Assembly: GCA_005223045.1 (NCBI GenBank)
Contig: NJBM01000013.1
Span: 1-64,000 of the forward strand
Source of the DNA: Planctomycetes bacterium B3_Pla
GTDB lineage: Bacteria > Planctomycetota > Phycisphaerae > Sedimentisphaerales > Anaerobacaceae
Direction of reading: 5' to 3'
DNA: 64,000 bases
Part shown: piece after piece, positions 45,129 through 54,298 of the stretch
How positions within the stretch are numbered: position 1 is the first letter of the stretch
Layout of the letters: each line of letters starts with the position of its first letter
Position numbers and translations under genes: made by a program
Notes under the pieces: generated by a model
The model's database searches: none
What the model was told of the DNA's origin: nothing
Seen by the model: the letters and a program-made list of their open reading frames with translations, nothing else

Positions 45129-47891
45129 TCAATAGTCCGGCCATATTTCAAAGCCGTCAGGATTTCTAAGACATTTCCTGCAGCGCCTTCTAATCTCTTC
45201 TACTATTTCAACTGTCTGGGGTTGATTTACGCAACTATAGCCTGCCTCCTGAAATAACTGCCTGGTCACACTATGAAGCTTTCCAACAAGCTCGTCTTGA
45301 GCACCTCCCATTCCTCTCCATTTCTCGCCAAGATCTAAATAGGCTGGCAGGTTTTGTGGGTCTTTCTTTTGAGTAAGAGCTTTCGTCTTGCGAGCCAATT
45401 CATCAGCATAGTCTAAGGTTTTTATGTTCTCTTTCAGCCTGCTGTATTCCTGGAGTATCTCCTGTGTTATTGTCTCCATACTATCGAAGAATGGTTTCAA
45501 GTCAGGGTTGGATTTCCTTTTAAGTTTTAGAAAGCTCATCATGTCGTGGGCGAAGTCCTGATATTCGTCGATTCTCTCGCCATGCTGCGTGACAAAGAAG
45601 ACCATATCATCTACGGTTTCCTCGACAAGATTCTTCTTTTCTACTTCCTGGCCCGCTTCAAAAACTGGCTGTAGCACCTTTTGCGTAAAATCACAGGTGC
45701 AAGCATCCAGGATGGTTTCTCCTGGCCTTCTATGATGGGTGCGCAGCCTGCGACCTGGAATGTCAAGTATAGTATCACATGCCTGCCTGCCCAATGTTTC
45801 CTTCATAATATCAACAGGAGTGGAAACCGAGACGGGAGTGCCTTTTCTCTCCAAAAAATAGATTAGAGATTCCCCCTTAGGGAGTATTTTTTTACCAAGA
45901 CGATAGAAAGCAGTCTCTCCTTTAAACCAGACGGGATAGATATAGCGACCTATTACCCTGTAGACGGGTCCTTTAGATTCTTTGAATCTATAAGTAGTCT
46001 TAACTCCATCCTCATGCAATTGGGTCATCCATTTTGCAGGAAAGGGCCTCTTCCAGTTAATAGCCACGTCCTTTTCCAGGTAAGAAGGCTTCAACTCTTC
46101 CTTATGCCAGATACCCGGCGCGTCCAACAGGGCCAGATAAATACTCTTGCCGTCATTGTCAAAGTCAATAGATTCGATGAGGCGGGGCTCTCGTTGCTCA
46201 TTATCCAGCACAAGCCTCATTTGTTGCTTTCCCTTCGGCCAGGTGACAACCAGCATATTGTTTTGGCCCTTCAGTAATCCTAAGAAAAGATTACCCGAAG
46301 GAATCTGAAGTGTAGTCATCGAAGGGTATTTTCGCGGGTCGAATATCAGATCATCACCGACAAAATCGGGTATTACACCATACTCGATTGGACTGAGAAG
46401 ACTTATCCCTTTCATATTCTCGGAAGGTTTAATATCAACAATCTGCTTCTTGCCGAACGAAAAGACAGCAGATAAATTGTATTCTGTCTCCTTAGCCGAA
46501 AAAGAGATTTCCACGGCTGCCTCATCACCCGTGTTTTGCAATATCCTGCAGTTGGTAATGCTCGCCGGCTTTCCTTTTAGTTGAAGAGGAGCAAATTCTA
46601 CTCTCTTCTTACTAAGATCTGTTTTCGAGTAGATAACCACTCTGCCTTTTCTTGACCAGAACACGACAGCCAAGTGCTCGTTCTCTACTACTACATCCCC
46701 TTGGAAAGAATATTCTCTTCCCCATTCTCCTTGCGCAGGCGGATCGACAACAACTTTCCAGTTAGCTCTATCTCGGACATCGACTTGATCCATAAAAGCT
46801 GACTGTGTATCCCAAATCAGGGTATTTGCTATCGGCCTTTCCGCCTTTCTTGTTCCTGAAATTGTCGGCGCCGCCCAAAAGGCCACAGTGCCTGCACGTT
46901 CAGCGTCCGCCTCGAGTGATAAGGTTATCCTCTTTCCCGACAAAGCAGACAGATCGACACAGCGCTGTGCCCAGTGCTCATGGTCAGAGTAGGTCTCATC
47001 AAGAAGAGTTATGACATCACCGCCCTGGGGTGTTGCAGTGATCCTGAAAGTTACAGGGACATCTTTTTTCAACACTCCGAGGCCAACGTCAAGCCGCCCG
47101 GCTTGAGGCGCACGCAGCCGGTACTCTAACCTTCCCGGCGTGTGCGTAAAGATGGTGCGCTTGTGCTTTCTGTCTCGAACCTCATATCGAACGCCAACCG
47201 GGGCGTCGTCATAGGGGACCTCCCTGGGGATTACGCTCACTGATAGGATGTCGAGCGTCACTGCCTCCTCATTATCCTGGCTGTTGAAAAATATCCCCAA
47301 ATGCGTCCAGGGCCCCTCCCACCTCCGCATGTAGGGGTGATCCAGCGACAGCCGGTACGTCTGGACCGTGCCGTCCGTCACGAGGGGAGTCCGGTCGCCG
47401 GGGGTGTAGAAGGGGAACACTTCCTCATCTTTTTCGGTGTAATTGAATGCCAAACCGACAACGCGCATCGGATCTCGAGTGCGGGCACGAATCTCGACGT
47501 ACGTCCAGTCCTCGAGCTTCCAATCGGGCAGCTCGACGTAGATTATGCCGACCAGCCGCAGGCCATCGGCGCGGTTTTCTGCGGTCAAGGGCATACGTAG
47601 CGCATCGTCAACTCGGACAGGCTTGACGGCTTCTAACTCCGCCGGGATCGGTTTGGCCGGTCGCCAGTCCGGCTGTGGCTCGTCGAAGCGCCACTCCACA
47701 GGTTCGGGAAGGTCTTCGGGGACTTCAGAGCCCTCAATGCGTGCGGCATCCAGATGCTCTTCGAGATACAGAGGCATCTCTGCCATCAGAACTTTCTGTT
47801 GCTCAGGCCCGGTATCGGTAAAGCCAAAAAGCAACGATACGGCGGGCAATGTTAGTAGGCACGTAAAGGCGCGAATCGTTGTTCTGGTCAT
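45129..47891 (-). CDS. Large secreted protein of unknown function
   Basis: 920 residues with a signal peptide (about 1-26) and an AGGAG eight bases before the ATG at 47891. Residues ~60-240 and ~240-350 look like beta-sandwich or carbohydrate-binding modules (VEWRFDEPQPDWRPAK, LEYRLRAPQAGRLDVGLGVL, CVDLSALSGKRITLSLEADAE). The middle ~360-680 is beta-rich. The last ~240 residues are helical and charged, ending with a cysteine pair RRRCRKCLRNPDGFEIW. The 5' third is visibly richer in G/C than the remainder, so the gene may be a chimera. A palindrome resembling a LacI-type operator lies 34 bp upstream. I do not recognise a catalytic family. Confidence 0.75.
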   Translation of the reverse strand: MTRTTIRAFTCLLTLPAVSLLFGFTDTGPEQQKVLMAEMPLYLEEHLDAARIEGSEVPEDLPEPVEWRFDEPQPDWRPAKPIPAELEAVKPVRVDDALRMPLTAENRADGLRLVGIIYVELPDWKLEDWTYVEIRARTRDPMRVVGLAFNYTEKDEEVFPFYTPGDRTPLVTDGTVQTYRLSLDHPYMRRWEGPWTHLGIFFNSQDNEEAVTLDILSVSVIPREVPYDDAPVGVRYEVRDRKHKRTIFTHTPGRLEYRLRAPQAGRLDVGLGVLKKDVPVTFRITATPQGGDVITLLDETYSDHEHWAQRCVDLSALSGKRITLSLEADAERAGTVAFWAAPTISGTRKAERPIANTLIWDTQSAFMDQVDVRDRANWKVVVDPPAQGEWGREYSFQGDVVVENEHLAVVFWSRKGRVVIYSKTDLSKKRVEFAPLQLKGKPASITNCRILQNTGDEAAVEISFSAKETEYNLSAVFSFGKKQIVDIKPSENMKGISLLSPIEYGVIPDFVGDDLIFDPRKYPSMTTLQIPSGNLFLGLLKGQNNMLVVTWPKGKQQMRLVLDNEQREPRLIESIDFDNDGKSIYLALLDAPGIWHKEELKPSYLEKDVAINWKRPFPAKWMTQLHEDGVKTTYRFKESKGPVYRVIGRYIYPVWFKGETAFYRLGKKILPKGESLIYFLERKGTPVSVSTPVDIMKETLGRQACDTILDIPGRRLRTHHRRPGETILDACTCDFTQKVLQPVFEAGQEVEKKNLVEETVDDMVFFVTQHGERIDEYQDFAHDMMSFLKLKRKSNPDLKPFFDSMETITQEILQEYSRLKENIKTLDYADELARKTKALTQKKDPQNLPAYLDLGEKWRGMGGAQDELVGKLHSVTRQLFQEAGYSCVNQPQTVEIVEEIRRRCRKCLRNPDGFEIWPDY

Positions 47892-47924
47892 GGCACATTC
47901 TCCTCTTAATGATAACGCTATAAG

Positions 47925-47936
47925 AAAAGCGCTTTT
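47925..47936. promoter_or_regulatory. Candidate LacI-family operator (AAAAGCGCTTTT)
   Basis: A perfect 12-bp palindrome with the central CG typical of LacI-type operators, 34 bp upstream of the 920-residue protein's start codon on its own strand. No LacI-type regulator is encoded in the window, so the regulator would act in trans. Confidence 0.35.
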
Positions 47937-48181
47937 ATCTAAAGTGATATATTAAAGGGAAAATGACCAGATGTCAAGTAATTCACGAATCCGATATTTC
48001 CCATACTAAACTCTTGGCTCTGCAACAAAGCCTTCCAGTTTGACTATAATGCTGAAACCTTCTCCACATTGCACGAGTCTTAAGCCGTTTGAAATATGCT
48101 CGAGTCATAAATGAAGGATCTTAATCTGGAATCCGGCCTATTTTATCGCATTTATCAATAGCGCAGGTTACATTGATCTGT

Positions 48182-49456
48182 CTACAAGAGTTCCTCGGCA
48201 TTGTCGTAGATTTTTTCAATGGCCTTTGCGAGAAGGTCCATATCGGCCTTTGTCCCCATCAGTATCGTGTGATGAAAACACACCGACTCTTCGCGATAGA
48301 TTCTATGGCAAACCGGCAAGCTGAACCTGGCCGGATCGATTTGGCGCCAGTGCTCTTCGCTTAGTTTGTGCCGGCACGGTTTTGTATGGGGTGTGTATAA
48401 TGAACACACATCGAGCGGCTCATAGCTTGCCTCAACATCACAACCCAACTCTCCGGCCATAGCTTCTCTGAACTTCGCTACGTCAAGGCCTTTGAACTGC
48501 GACTTGTCGTATCTGAAAGAGAAATTGTAATATGCCCCCATCGTTTCCCTTTCATCACGCCGTATCGGTGTAACGCCCGGAAGCTCTGATAGCAGCGAAT
48601 TAACATACTTTGCATTTTCGTCGCGGATCGCGTTTTGTTCGGGCAGTCTTTTAAGGGACTCGATCAACACCGCCGCCTGAAAATCCGTAATACGATAGTT
48701 GCCCGACTGGATAAAATCGCCCTCGCTGCCGTAGTGGCCTGCGCCTTTGTCGCCGCATTGTTCTATCTCGGGCCTTCTGCCGCAATTCCTAAGCGCATCG
48801 AGTTTCTCATAAAGCTGCGAGTCGCTGGTAGTAATGGCGCCGCCCTCACCGGCGGTCATAAGTTTCGACAGTTGAAAGCTGAAACTCCCCGCATCGCCGA
48901 TGCTGCCGACTTTTCTGCCTTTCCACTCGCCCCCGTGCTTGTGTGCGCAGTCTTCGATCACCCGCAGATTATGCCTGCCGGCAATCTCCATAATGGCGTC
49001 CATATCGGCGAAACCGCCGTAAAGGTGGACGGGGATGATCGCCCTGGTCCTCGGAGTGATTGCTTCTTCCATCGCAGCCGGGTCGATACACCAGTTATCC
49101 TCGTTTACATCAACGAGTATGGGAACTGCATTCACATCCAGAGCCGCTGCCGCCGTTGCCTGCCAAGTCAGTCCCGGCACGATGACCTCGTCACCCAATC
49201 CGATGCCGCATGCCTCCAACGCAAGCTGCAGGCTTACGGTGCCATTAGCCACCGACAGGGCATGTTCGGCCCCGGTGAATTCCGCAAAGGCCCTGTTGAA
49301 TTCCAGCTCCTTCGGACCGTTGTATGACCATACGCCGCCTGCCAACACTTCAAGCAGACCTTTCTCTTCCTTTTCATCCCATACGGGCCACCTGGGCCAC
49401 GGATTTGCTTTGGCGTCCCGCAGGGGTGTTCCGCCATTGACAGCCAGCTTGCTCAT
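48182..49456 (-). CDS. DegT/DnrJ/EryC1/StrS-family PLP aminotransferase
   Basis: 424 residues from the ATG at 49456 (AAAGGA upstream). PLP fold-type I sugar aminotransferase family. Motifs: ANGTVSLQLALEACGIGLGDEVIVPGLTWQATA, HLYGGFADMDAI, VIEDCAHKHGG, and the PLP lysine in FSFQLSKLMTAGEGG. A C-terminal VCFHHTILMG segment is intact. Members transaminate keto-sugars or keto-inositols using Glu/Gln. The segment QCGDKGAGHYGSEGDFIQSGN resembles the inositol/scyllo-inosose branch, but this is uncertain. It is alone and divergent from the GH2 gene. Confidence 0.9.
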   Translation of the reverse strand: MSKLAVNGGTPLRDAKANPWPRWPVWDEKEEKGLLEVLAGGVWSYNGPKELEFNRAFAEFTGAEHALSVANGTVSLQLALEACGIGLGDEVIVPGLTWQATAAAALDVNAVPILVDVNEDNWCIDPAAMEEAITPRTRAIIPVHLYGGFADMDAIMEIAGRHNLRVIEDCAHKHGGEWKGRKVGSIGDAGSFSFQLSKLMTAGEGGAITTSDSQLYEKLDALRNCGRRPEIEQCGDKGAGHYGSEGDFIQSGNYRITDFQAAVLIESLKRLPEQNAIRDENAKYVNSLLSELPGVTPIRRDERETMGAYYNFSFRYDKSQFKGLDVAKFREAMAGELGCDVEASYEPLDVCSLYTPHTKPCRHKLSEEHWRQIDPARFSLPVCHRIYREESVCFHHTILMGTKADMDLLAKAIEKIYDNAEELL

Positions 49457-49607
49457 TCTATCATTCCTTTCTTTACCTTTGCGATGTCTCAACAGGCGCC
49501 AGAATAACAAACCTGTCTAATAGTTGCAACTATGGCTCGCATTCTGTACCATATAATCACAGAATAGGAGTTGACTCATAACAGACATCGTAAAGAACGA
49601 GCTTGCT

Positions 49608-52166
49608 ATGAAGACGGGCGACTCTCGGCATGATAGACTACTTTCAGACGGATGGATGATCTGCACGTCTGCTAATCTGGAGCAGACGCCTGAAGAGATT
49701 TGCCGGGCTGATTTTGATATACAGGATTGGCACTCAACGTCCGTCCCCTCAACGGTGTTGGCCGCTCTCGTAGCGAACGGTGTTTACAAAGACCCGTACT
49801 TCGGCATGAATCTCAAAGAAATTTCGAGCGAGCCGTTCGAGAAGCCGTGGTGGTGTCGAACCAAGTTCCAATTATCAAAAACCGACGCCGAGAAAACGAC
49901 GCTGTTGGAGTTTGACGGCATAAACTATAGCGCCAATATCTGGCTGAACGGCAGGCAAATCGCGGCTTCAACGCAGGTTAAAGGCGCCTTCCGCCGGTTT
50001 CAATTTGACATCTCAAGCTGCATTTGCAAAGGAAGTAATGTACTCGCAGTAGAGGTCGTTCCTCCAGAGCCGGGGGATTTTTCGACAGGTTTTGTCGATT
50101 GGAATCCCCCGCCGCCCGACCGTAATATGGGCATTATTAGGGGTGTGAGGCTGCGCTTCTGTGAAAACGTTTCAATAGAGAATCCCTTCGTTCAAACAAA
50201 TCTAAACGCCGAAACGCTCGACGAAGCTACGCTTACTGCCAGTGCAGGATTAGCTAATCACGCAGATCGGACAGTATCGGGAATTCTCGAAGGAAAAATT
50301 GAATCAATCAGATTCAGTGAAGCCGTAGAAATAGAGCCACAAGGGCGAAAAACCGTGGAGTTCACGGACATAAGAATCACCAACCCAAGGATCTGGTGGC
50401 CGCACACCATGGGAAAACCGGACCTGTACGATTTGCAACTGAAGTTCACGGTGGATGACAAAGTATCCGATGCCGACAGCGTGAGATTTGGGATTCGCAA
50501 AGTTGAAGATTATACAAACGAGGCCGGCCACAAAGGATTCAAGATAAATGGAAGAAAAGTCCTGATCAAAGCAGCCGGTTGGACGGATGATTTGTTCCTC
50601 GCCGATACACTCGAGTCCATTGATGCCCAGTTGAAGTACGTCAAACATATAAATCTGAACAGCATCCGCCTGGAGGGCATCTGGGGCAAGGACCACACGT
50701 TATACGACCTGTGCGATAAGTACGGCATATTGATGATGGTTGGCTGGAGCTGTCACTGGGAGCATGAACAGTATTTGGGAAAACCGGTTGATGGCCGGTA
50801 CGGAGGCGTAACATCATCGGAGGACATCGACCTCATAAGTAAATCCTGGCAGGACCAGGTTATCTGGCTGAGAAATCATCCGAGCATCTACGTCTGGGCC
50901 GTCGCCAGCGACAAGGTCCCGAAGCCGCAATTAGAGCAGAGATATATCGAGACTTTTGAGAAATACGATCCTTCGCGCCCCTACTTAGCTTCGACCGGCG
51001 GGATCGGCAGTGAACAGCAAATCATCGGAGAAGACATCGTCGTCAGCGAAATCAGCGGCTGTTCGGGCGTAAAAATGCTCGGTCCTTATGCATATACGCC
51101 GCCCGTATATTGGTACACCGACAAGAACCGCGGCGGAGCCTATGGTTTCAATACTGAAACAGGCCCCGGAGCTGCGGTCCCCCCGTTAGAGAGCATCAGG
51201 AAAATGATCCCTGAAGACCATCTCTGGCCTATCGACGAATTCTGGGAATTTCATTGCGGCCTCAATGAATTCGCAACGTTGGATCGGTATCGGGAAGCCA
51301 TAGACCGGCGCTACGGAAAGGCCGGCAACGTCAAGGAGTTCGCCCGGAAGGCCCAGGTCCTGAATTATGAATTGATGCGACCGATGTTCGAAGCTTTCCG
51401 GGCCAATAAGGGAGCTGCGACCGGCGTCGTGCAGTGGATGCTCAACGCCGCCTGGCCCAAGATGTACTGGCAGTTATATGACAAATACCTGATGCCGAAC
51501 GGAGCGTTTTACGCCGCAAAGAAAGCCTGTGAACCGCTGCATCTTCTTTACAACTATGGAGACCGCAGCGTTTATGCCATGAACGACCACCTGGCAACAT
51601 TCAGGGATCTCCGGGCGACAATTCGAGTTCTGGACATAGATTCGATGGAAGTCTTCGGTGAGACACTCGATATCAGCGTAGAACCTGACTCTTCGGCCAA
51701 AGTCTTCGAACTGCCTGAATTTGACAGTATAAGCACAACCTATTTTCTCGATCTCAGACTCCACGATGACAGAGTCAATTTCTACTGGCTGTCAACCAAA
51801 CCGGATGTTCCGGATTACGAAGCTAAAGTCGAGCCCTGGCCCTACTACACACCCAGTAAAAAATTCGCAGACTTTACTTCACTGAATTCTCTGCCGCCCG
51901 CCGGAGTCAAAGTCAAGCACAGTTCCAAAACAACGGGTGAAAAAACGACGATAACGGCAAAATTAGCCAACGTTAGCGACAAAATCGCCTTCTTCCTGGA
52001 ACTGCAAGTAGCAGAGAAGAACAGCGGCAAGACTATCCTGCCCGTTTTCTGGCAAGACAATTACGTCAGTCTGCTTCCCGGCGAAACCCGAAACATCAAA
52101 GCCGTATTCCCGGCAACAAAGCAAGAAACAGTTTTGACCATCGACGGATGGAATTTGGAGACTTGA
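49608..52166 (+). CDS. Glycoside hydrolase family 2, exo-beta-D-glucosaminidase-like
   Basis: 852 residues. Order: GH2 sugar-binding jelly roll (about 10-190), immunoglobulin-like domain (about 195-290), TIM barrel (about 300-600) and C-terminal beta domains. In the barrel, the region that normally reads Asn-Glu reads WAVASDKVPKP (Asp435), and the nucleophile is Glu517 in NTETGPG. An Asp acid/base in a SD motif is the pattern reported for CsxA-type exo-beta-D-glucosaminidases, so GlcN is the likely substrate unit. There is no signal peptide, so it should act in the cytoplasm on imported oligosaccharides. The downstream gene starts 98 bp later. Confidence 0.8.
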   Translation: MKTGDSRHDRLLSDGWMICTSANLEQTPEEICRADFDIQDWHSTSVPSTVLAALVANGVYKDPYFGMNLKEISSEPFEKPWWCRTKFQLSKTDAEKTTLLEFDGINYSANIWLNGRQIAASTQVKGAFRRFQFDISSCICKGSNVLAVEVVPPEPGDFSTGFVDWNPPPPDRNMGIIRGVRLRFCENVSIENPFVQTNLNAETLDEATLTASAGLANHADRTVSGILEGKIESIRFSEAVEIEPQGRKTVEFTDIRITNPRIWWPHTMGKPDLYDLQLKFTVDDKVSDADSVRFGIRKVEDYTNEAGHKGFKINGRKVLIKAAGWTDDLFLADTLESIDAQLKYVKHINLNSIRLEGIWGKDHTLYDLCDKYGILMMVGWSCHWEHEQYLGKPVDGRYGGVTSSEDIDLISKSWQDQVIWLRNHPSIYVWAVASDKVPKPQLEQRYIETFEKYDPSRPYLASTGGIGSEQQIIGEDIVVSEISGCSGVKMLGPYAYTPPVYWYTDKNRGGAYGFNTETGPGAAVPPLESIRKMIPEDHLWPIDEFWEFHCGLNEFATLDRYREAIDRRYGKAGNVKEFARKAQVLNYELMRPMFEAFRANKGAATGVVQWMLNAAWPKMYWQLYDKYLMPNGAFYAAKKACEPLHLLYNYGDRSVYAMNDHLATFRDLRATIRVLDIDSMEVFGETLDISVEPDSSAKVFELPEFDSISTTYFLDLRLHDDRVNFYWLSTKPDVPDYEAKVEPWPYYTPSKKFADFTSLNSLPPAGVKVKHSSKTTGEKTTITAKLANVSDKIAFFLELQVAEKNSGKTILPVFWQDNYVSLLPGETRNIKAVFPATKQETVLTIDGWNLET

Positions 52167-52264
52167 ACCGCAAGAATCCTTTGCAGCCCAGGGACAAAAA
52201 GCGTAAAATATTGGTACGTGGGAAACCTTGTTACAAACTGAGAAATGTCGGGAGGACATGTAGA

Positions 52265-53314
52265 ATGACTGAACACACACCCAAACAGAACACCGATGTC
52301 GATTCGACGCGCAGACAATTCCTTAAAAAAATCGGGCTTGGCGCAGTCGCAGGCGGGATGGCAGCCCCATTATTGGACGATGCCCGTGCGGCAACAACAG
52401 CTCACAAAGTAAAATGTCGGACGTTAGGTAAAACCGGCCTGCAAATCTCTGAGATTGGAATTGGAGGCCACAGTTGGGCCTACAAGCGGGTCCCGGACGG
52501 CAAAGGAGGACTTCGCAGGCCCACCGTCGACGAGGCGGTCCGGATGATCGGCAAGGCGATAGATATGGGAGTGAATTTCCTCGATTCCTGCACAGCGCTC
52601 GAAGAATCCAGCACGCCCGGCGAGGCGCTCAAGAGAATGGGAGCGAGGGACAAGGTACTGGTCTCGATCCGCGTTTCTCACAAGATGAAGGGGATCAAGG
52701 CCGACAAGCAGGAGATATACAAGTGGACTGAAGACCGCCTGAAGCTCTGGCAGACGGACTACGTCGATTTCTGCCTGCTGTGCAATACCGAAAACGACAC
52801 GCCGCAGTCGGGGTATTGGGACATGTCCTACTCAATCGAGGCGCTCGACAAGCTAAAGCAGCAGGGCAAGATTCGCTTCACCGGATTCGGATGTCACTTC
52901 ACACCCGAATTGTTTCTGCAAGCGTTTGACAAGTTCGGCGATTACTTCGATACCTGCTCAATGCCCTACAACATCCGGCATCGCGCCGCCGAGAAGATAT
53001 TACCGGCAGCCAGGAAAAAGGGATTGGGCGTAATCACCATCAAGCCCTTCTCCCGCGGTGCTCTTCTGAAAGACCGCGATCTCAAAGGCGCATACGCGGG
53101 CCTGCCCCGCGACATGATATCGTTCGTATTAGAGAACAAGCACGTCGATATCTGCACCTGCGGCGTTCATACGATAGAGCAGACCGTCGAGAACCTAAGC
53201 GCCTCGTGGACGAAGCTCTCGCCGAGCGGACGCGAAAGGCTCAAAGAAATCGCCGGCACCTGCGTTACGGATCGCGAGTACGCCTGGCTCGAACGAGACT
53301 GGCGCTGCGCATAG
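52265..53314 (+). CDS. Tat-exported aldo/keto-reductase-fold protein lacking catalytic residues
   Basis: 349 residues from the ATG at 52265 (GGAGG upstream). Twin-arginine signal STRRQFLKKIGLGAVAGG (about 14-32). The body is an AKR TIM barrel: RTLGKTGLQISEIGIGG, AIDMGVNFLDS, TDYVDFCLLC, SIEALDKLKQQGKIRFTGF, GLGVITIKPFSRGAL and ENKHVDICTCGVHTIEQTVEN. The active-site tetrad is broken: Asp107 is kept, but the Tyr five residues on is Leu112, the Lys is Arg136 and the His is Cys173. So it may bind NADP or a ligand without reducing aldehydes. Several cysteines (109, 173, and the C-terminal RDWRCA) are unusual for this fold. Confidence 0.85.
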   Translation: MTEHTPKQNTDVDSTRRQFLKKIGLGAVAGGMAAPLLDDARAATTAHKVKCRTLGKTGLQISEIGIGGHSWAYKRVPDGKGGLRRPTVDEAVRMIGKAIDMGVNFLDSCTALEESSTPGEALKRMGARDKVLVSIRVSHKMKGIKADKQEIYKWTEDRLKLWQTDYVDFCLLCNTENDTPQSGYWDMSYSIEALDKLKQQGKIRFTGFGCHFTPELFLQAFDKFGDYFDTCSMPYNIRHRAAEKILPAARKKGLGVITIKPFSRGALLKDRDLKGAYAGLPRDMISFVLENKHVDICTCGVHTIEQTVENLSASWTKLSPSGRERLKEIAGTCVTDREYAWLERDWRCA

Positions 53315-53335
53315 GCTACGTACCTATTCGGAAGA

Positions 53336-53390
53336 GGTAGGGTGTGCACCGCACACCGCAACGTGTTTGGTGGGCAGTGCCCACCCTACC
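53336..53390. repeat. GGTAGGGTG...CACCCTACC palindromic repeat
   Basis: The left end reads GGTAGGGTGTGCACCGCACACC and the right end TTTGGTGGGCAGTGCCCACCCTACC. Each half has its own dyad and the whole has inverted ends. It lies between the aldo/keto-reductase-like and GIY-YIG genes and resembles dispersed GGTGGGCAGTGCCCACC elements known from many bacterial genomes. Confidence 0.75.
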
Positions 53391-53415
53391 ATATATTGTT
53401 AAGGAGTCACTTCAA

Positions 53416-54264
53416 ATGTCGATTCGATTCAACAGCATTCTTGAAGCGCACGGACTTGAACCGAAAGACGTCCGGCTCGTGCGGCATAAAGACCAAAGGT
53501 CTTCGCCGGGTCGATCGCCGTATGAGCTTTGGCGAGATGAACCGGATGCGTTCCACGCCTATCAATCGAGCCAGCGAATATCGAACCGAAAGAAATTCTC
53601 CGCACCATATTGGGCTGTTTTCCTCGCTGATGCTTTCGATGACACAATGTTTGTGGGGCTCTTCGCCGCTTCATATCGGGGATTACTCGAACAGGATCGT
53701 CCTAAACCTCACGTGGCAGGCGAGGTCGATCTGGCTGGCTCCTGCGACATCTATAATCTCGAACTCGACGATAGGCTCCAAGACATGATTGGTCGACTGA
53801 TCATCGACTGGGGATCTGGCGAACGTGCCTGGGTTCAGTACGCTGATCGTCAAAACAAAAACGTTCTCGAACTGCGGTCGATGCAGAGCGAGCCTCCTTT
53901 TCCCGGATTTATCAACTTCATCGAGCCACTTTCTCGACTCGGAAAACTCCCGCGCGGATGGATCGAAACACTGCGATCTGCGCGCGGTGTATATGTCCTC
54001 ACATGTCCGCGAACAAAAGAGCAGTACGTCGGATCTGCAGATGGCGAAGGTGGCTTCTGGGGACGTTGGATGGAGTACTTCAAGACTGGTCACGGGGGAA
54101 ACATCGCCCTCAAATCACGTGATCCCAGCGATTATCAAGTTGCTATACTTGAGGTCGCTGGTACCGCCGCAGACCACAAGGACATCTTGTCGATGGAGGG
54201 CCGCTGGCAACGAAAGCTTCAAAGTCGCGAAATGGGCTTGAACCGCAACCTCGCAAAGTCGTAG
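53416..54264 (+). CDS. GIY-YIG nuclease-fold protein with an unknown N-terminal domain
   Basis: 282 residues from the ATG at 53416 (AAGGAG eight bases upstream). The C-terminal ~92 residues are a GIY-YIG domain: GVYVLTCPRTKEQYVGSADG (191-210, the GIY and YIG strands as GVY/YVG), the Arg in FWGRWMEY, and the metal-binding Glu near 261 in SMEGRWQRKL, with a final Asn in GLNRN. The N-terminal ~185 residues (RFNSILEAHGLEPKDVRLVRHKD) are not a family I can name. The gene lies between a palindromic repeat and a truncated gene on the opposite strand, which suggests acquisition by transfer. It may be a nuclease of an uncharacterised type; DNA repair, defence or mobile-element roles cannot be separated here. 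Confidence 0.8.
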   Translation: MSIRFNSILEAHGLEPKDVRLVRHKDQRSSPGRSPYELWRDEPDAFHAYQSSQRISNRKKFSAPYWAVFLADAFDDTMFVGLFAASYRGLLEQDRPKPHVAGEVDLAGSCDIYNLELDDRLQDMIGRLIIDWGSGERAWVQYADRQNKNVLELRSMQSEPPFPGFINFIEPLSRLGKLPRGWIETLRSARGVYVLTCPRTKEQYVGSADGEGGFWGRWMEYFKTGHGGNIALKSRDPSDYQVAILEVAGTAADHKDILSMEGRWQRKLQSREMGLNRNLAKS

Positions 54265-54298
54265 ATCGCCGGACCACGCAATGCACCCGGCCGGTGCT

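Noticed and set aside
47892..48181. RNA gene in the gap between the 920-residue protein and the aminotransferase
   Set aside because: No tRNA-like arms or other RNA signature; only the LacI-like palindrome was noted.
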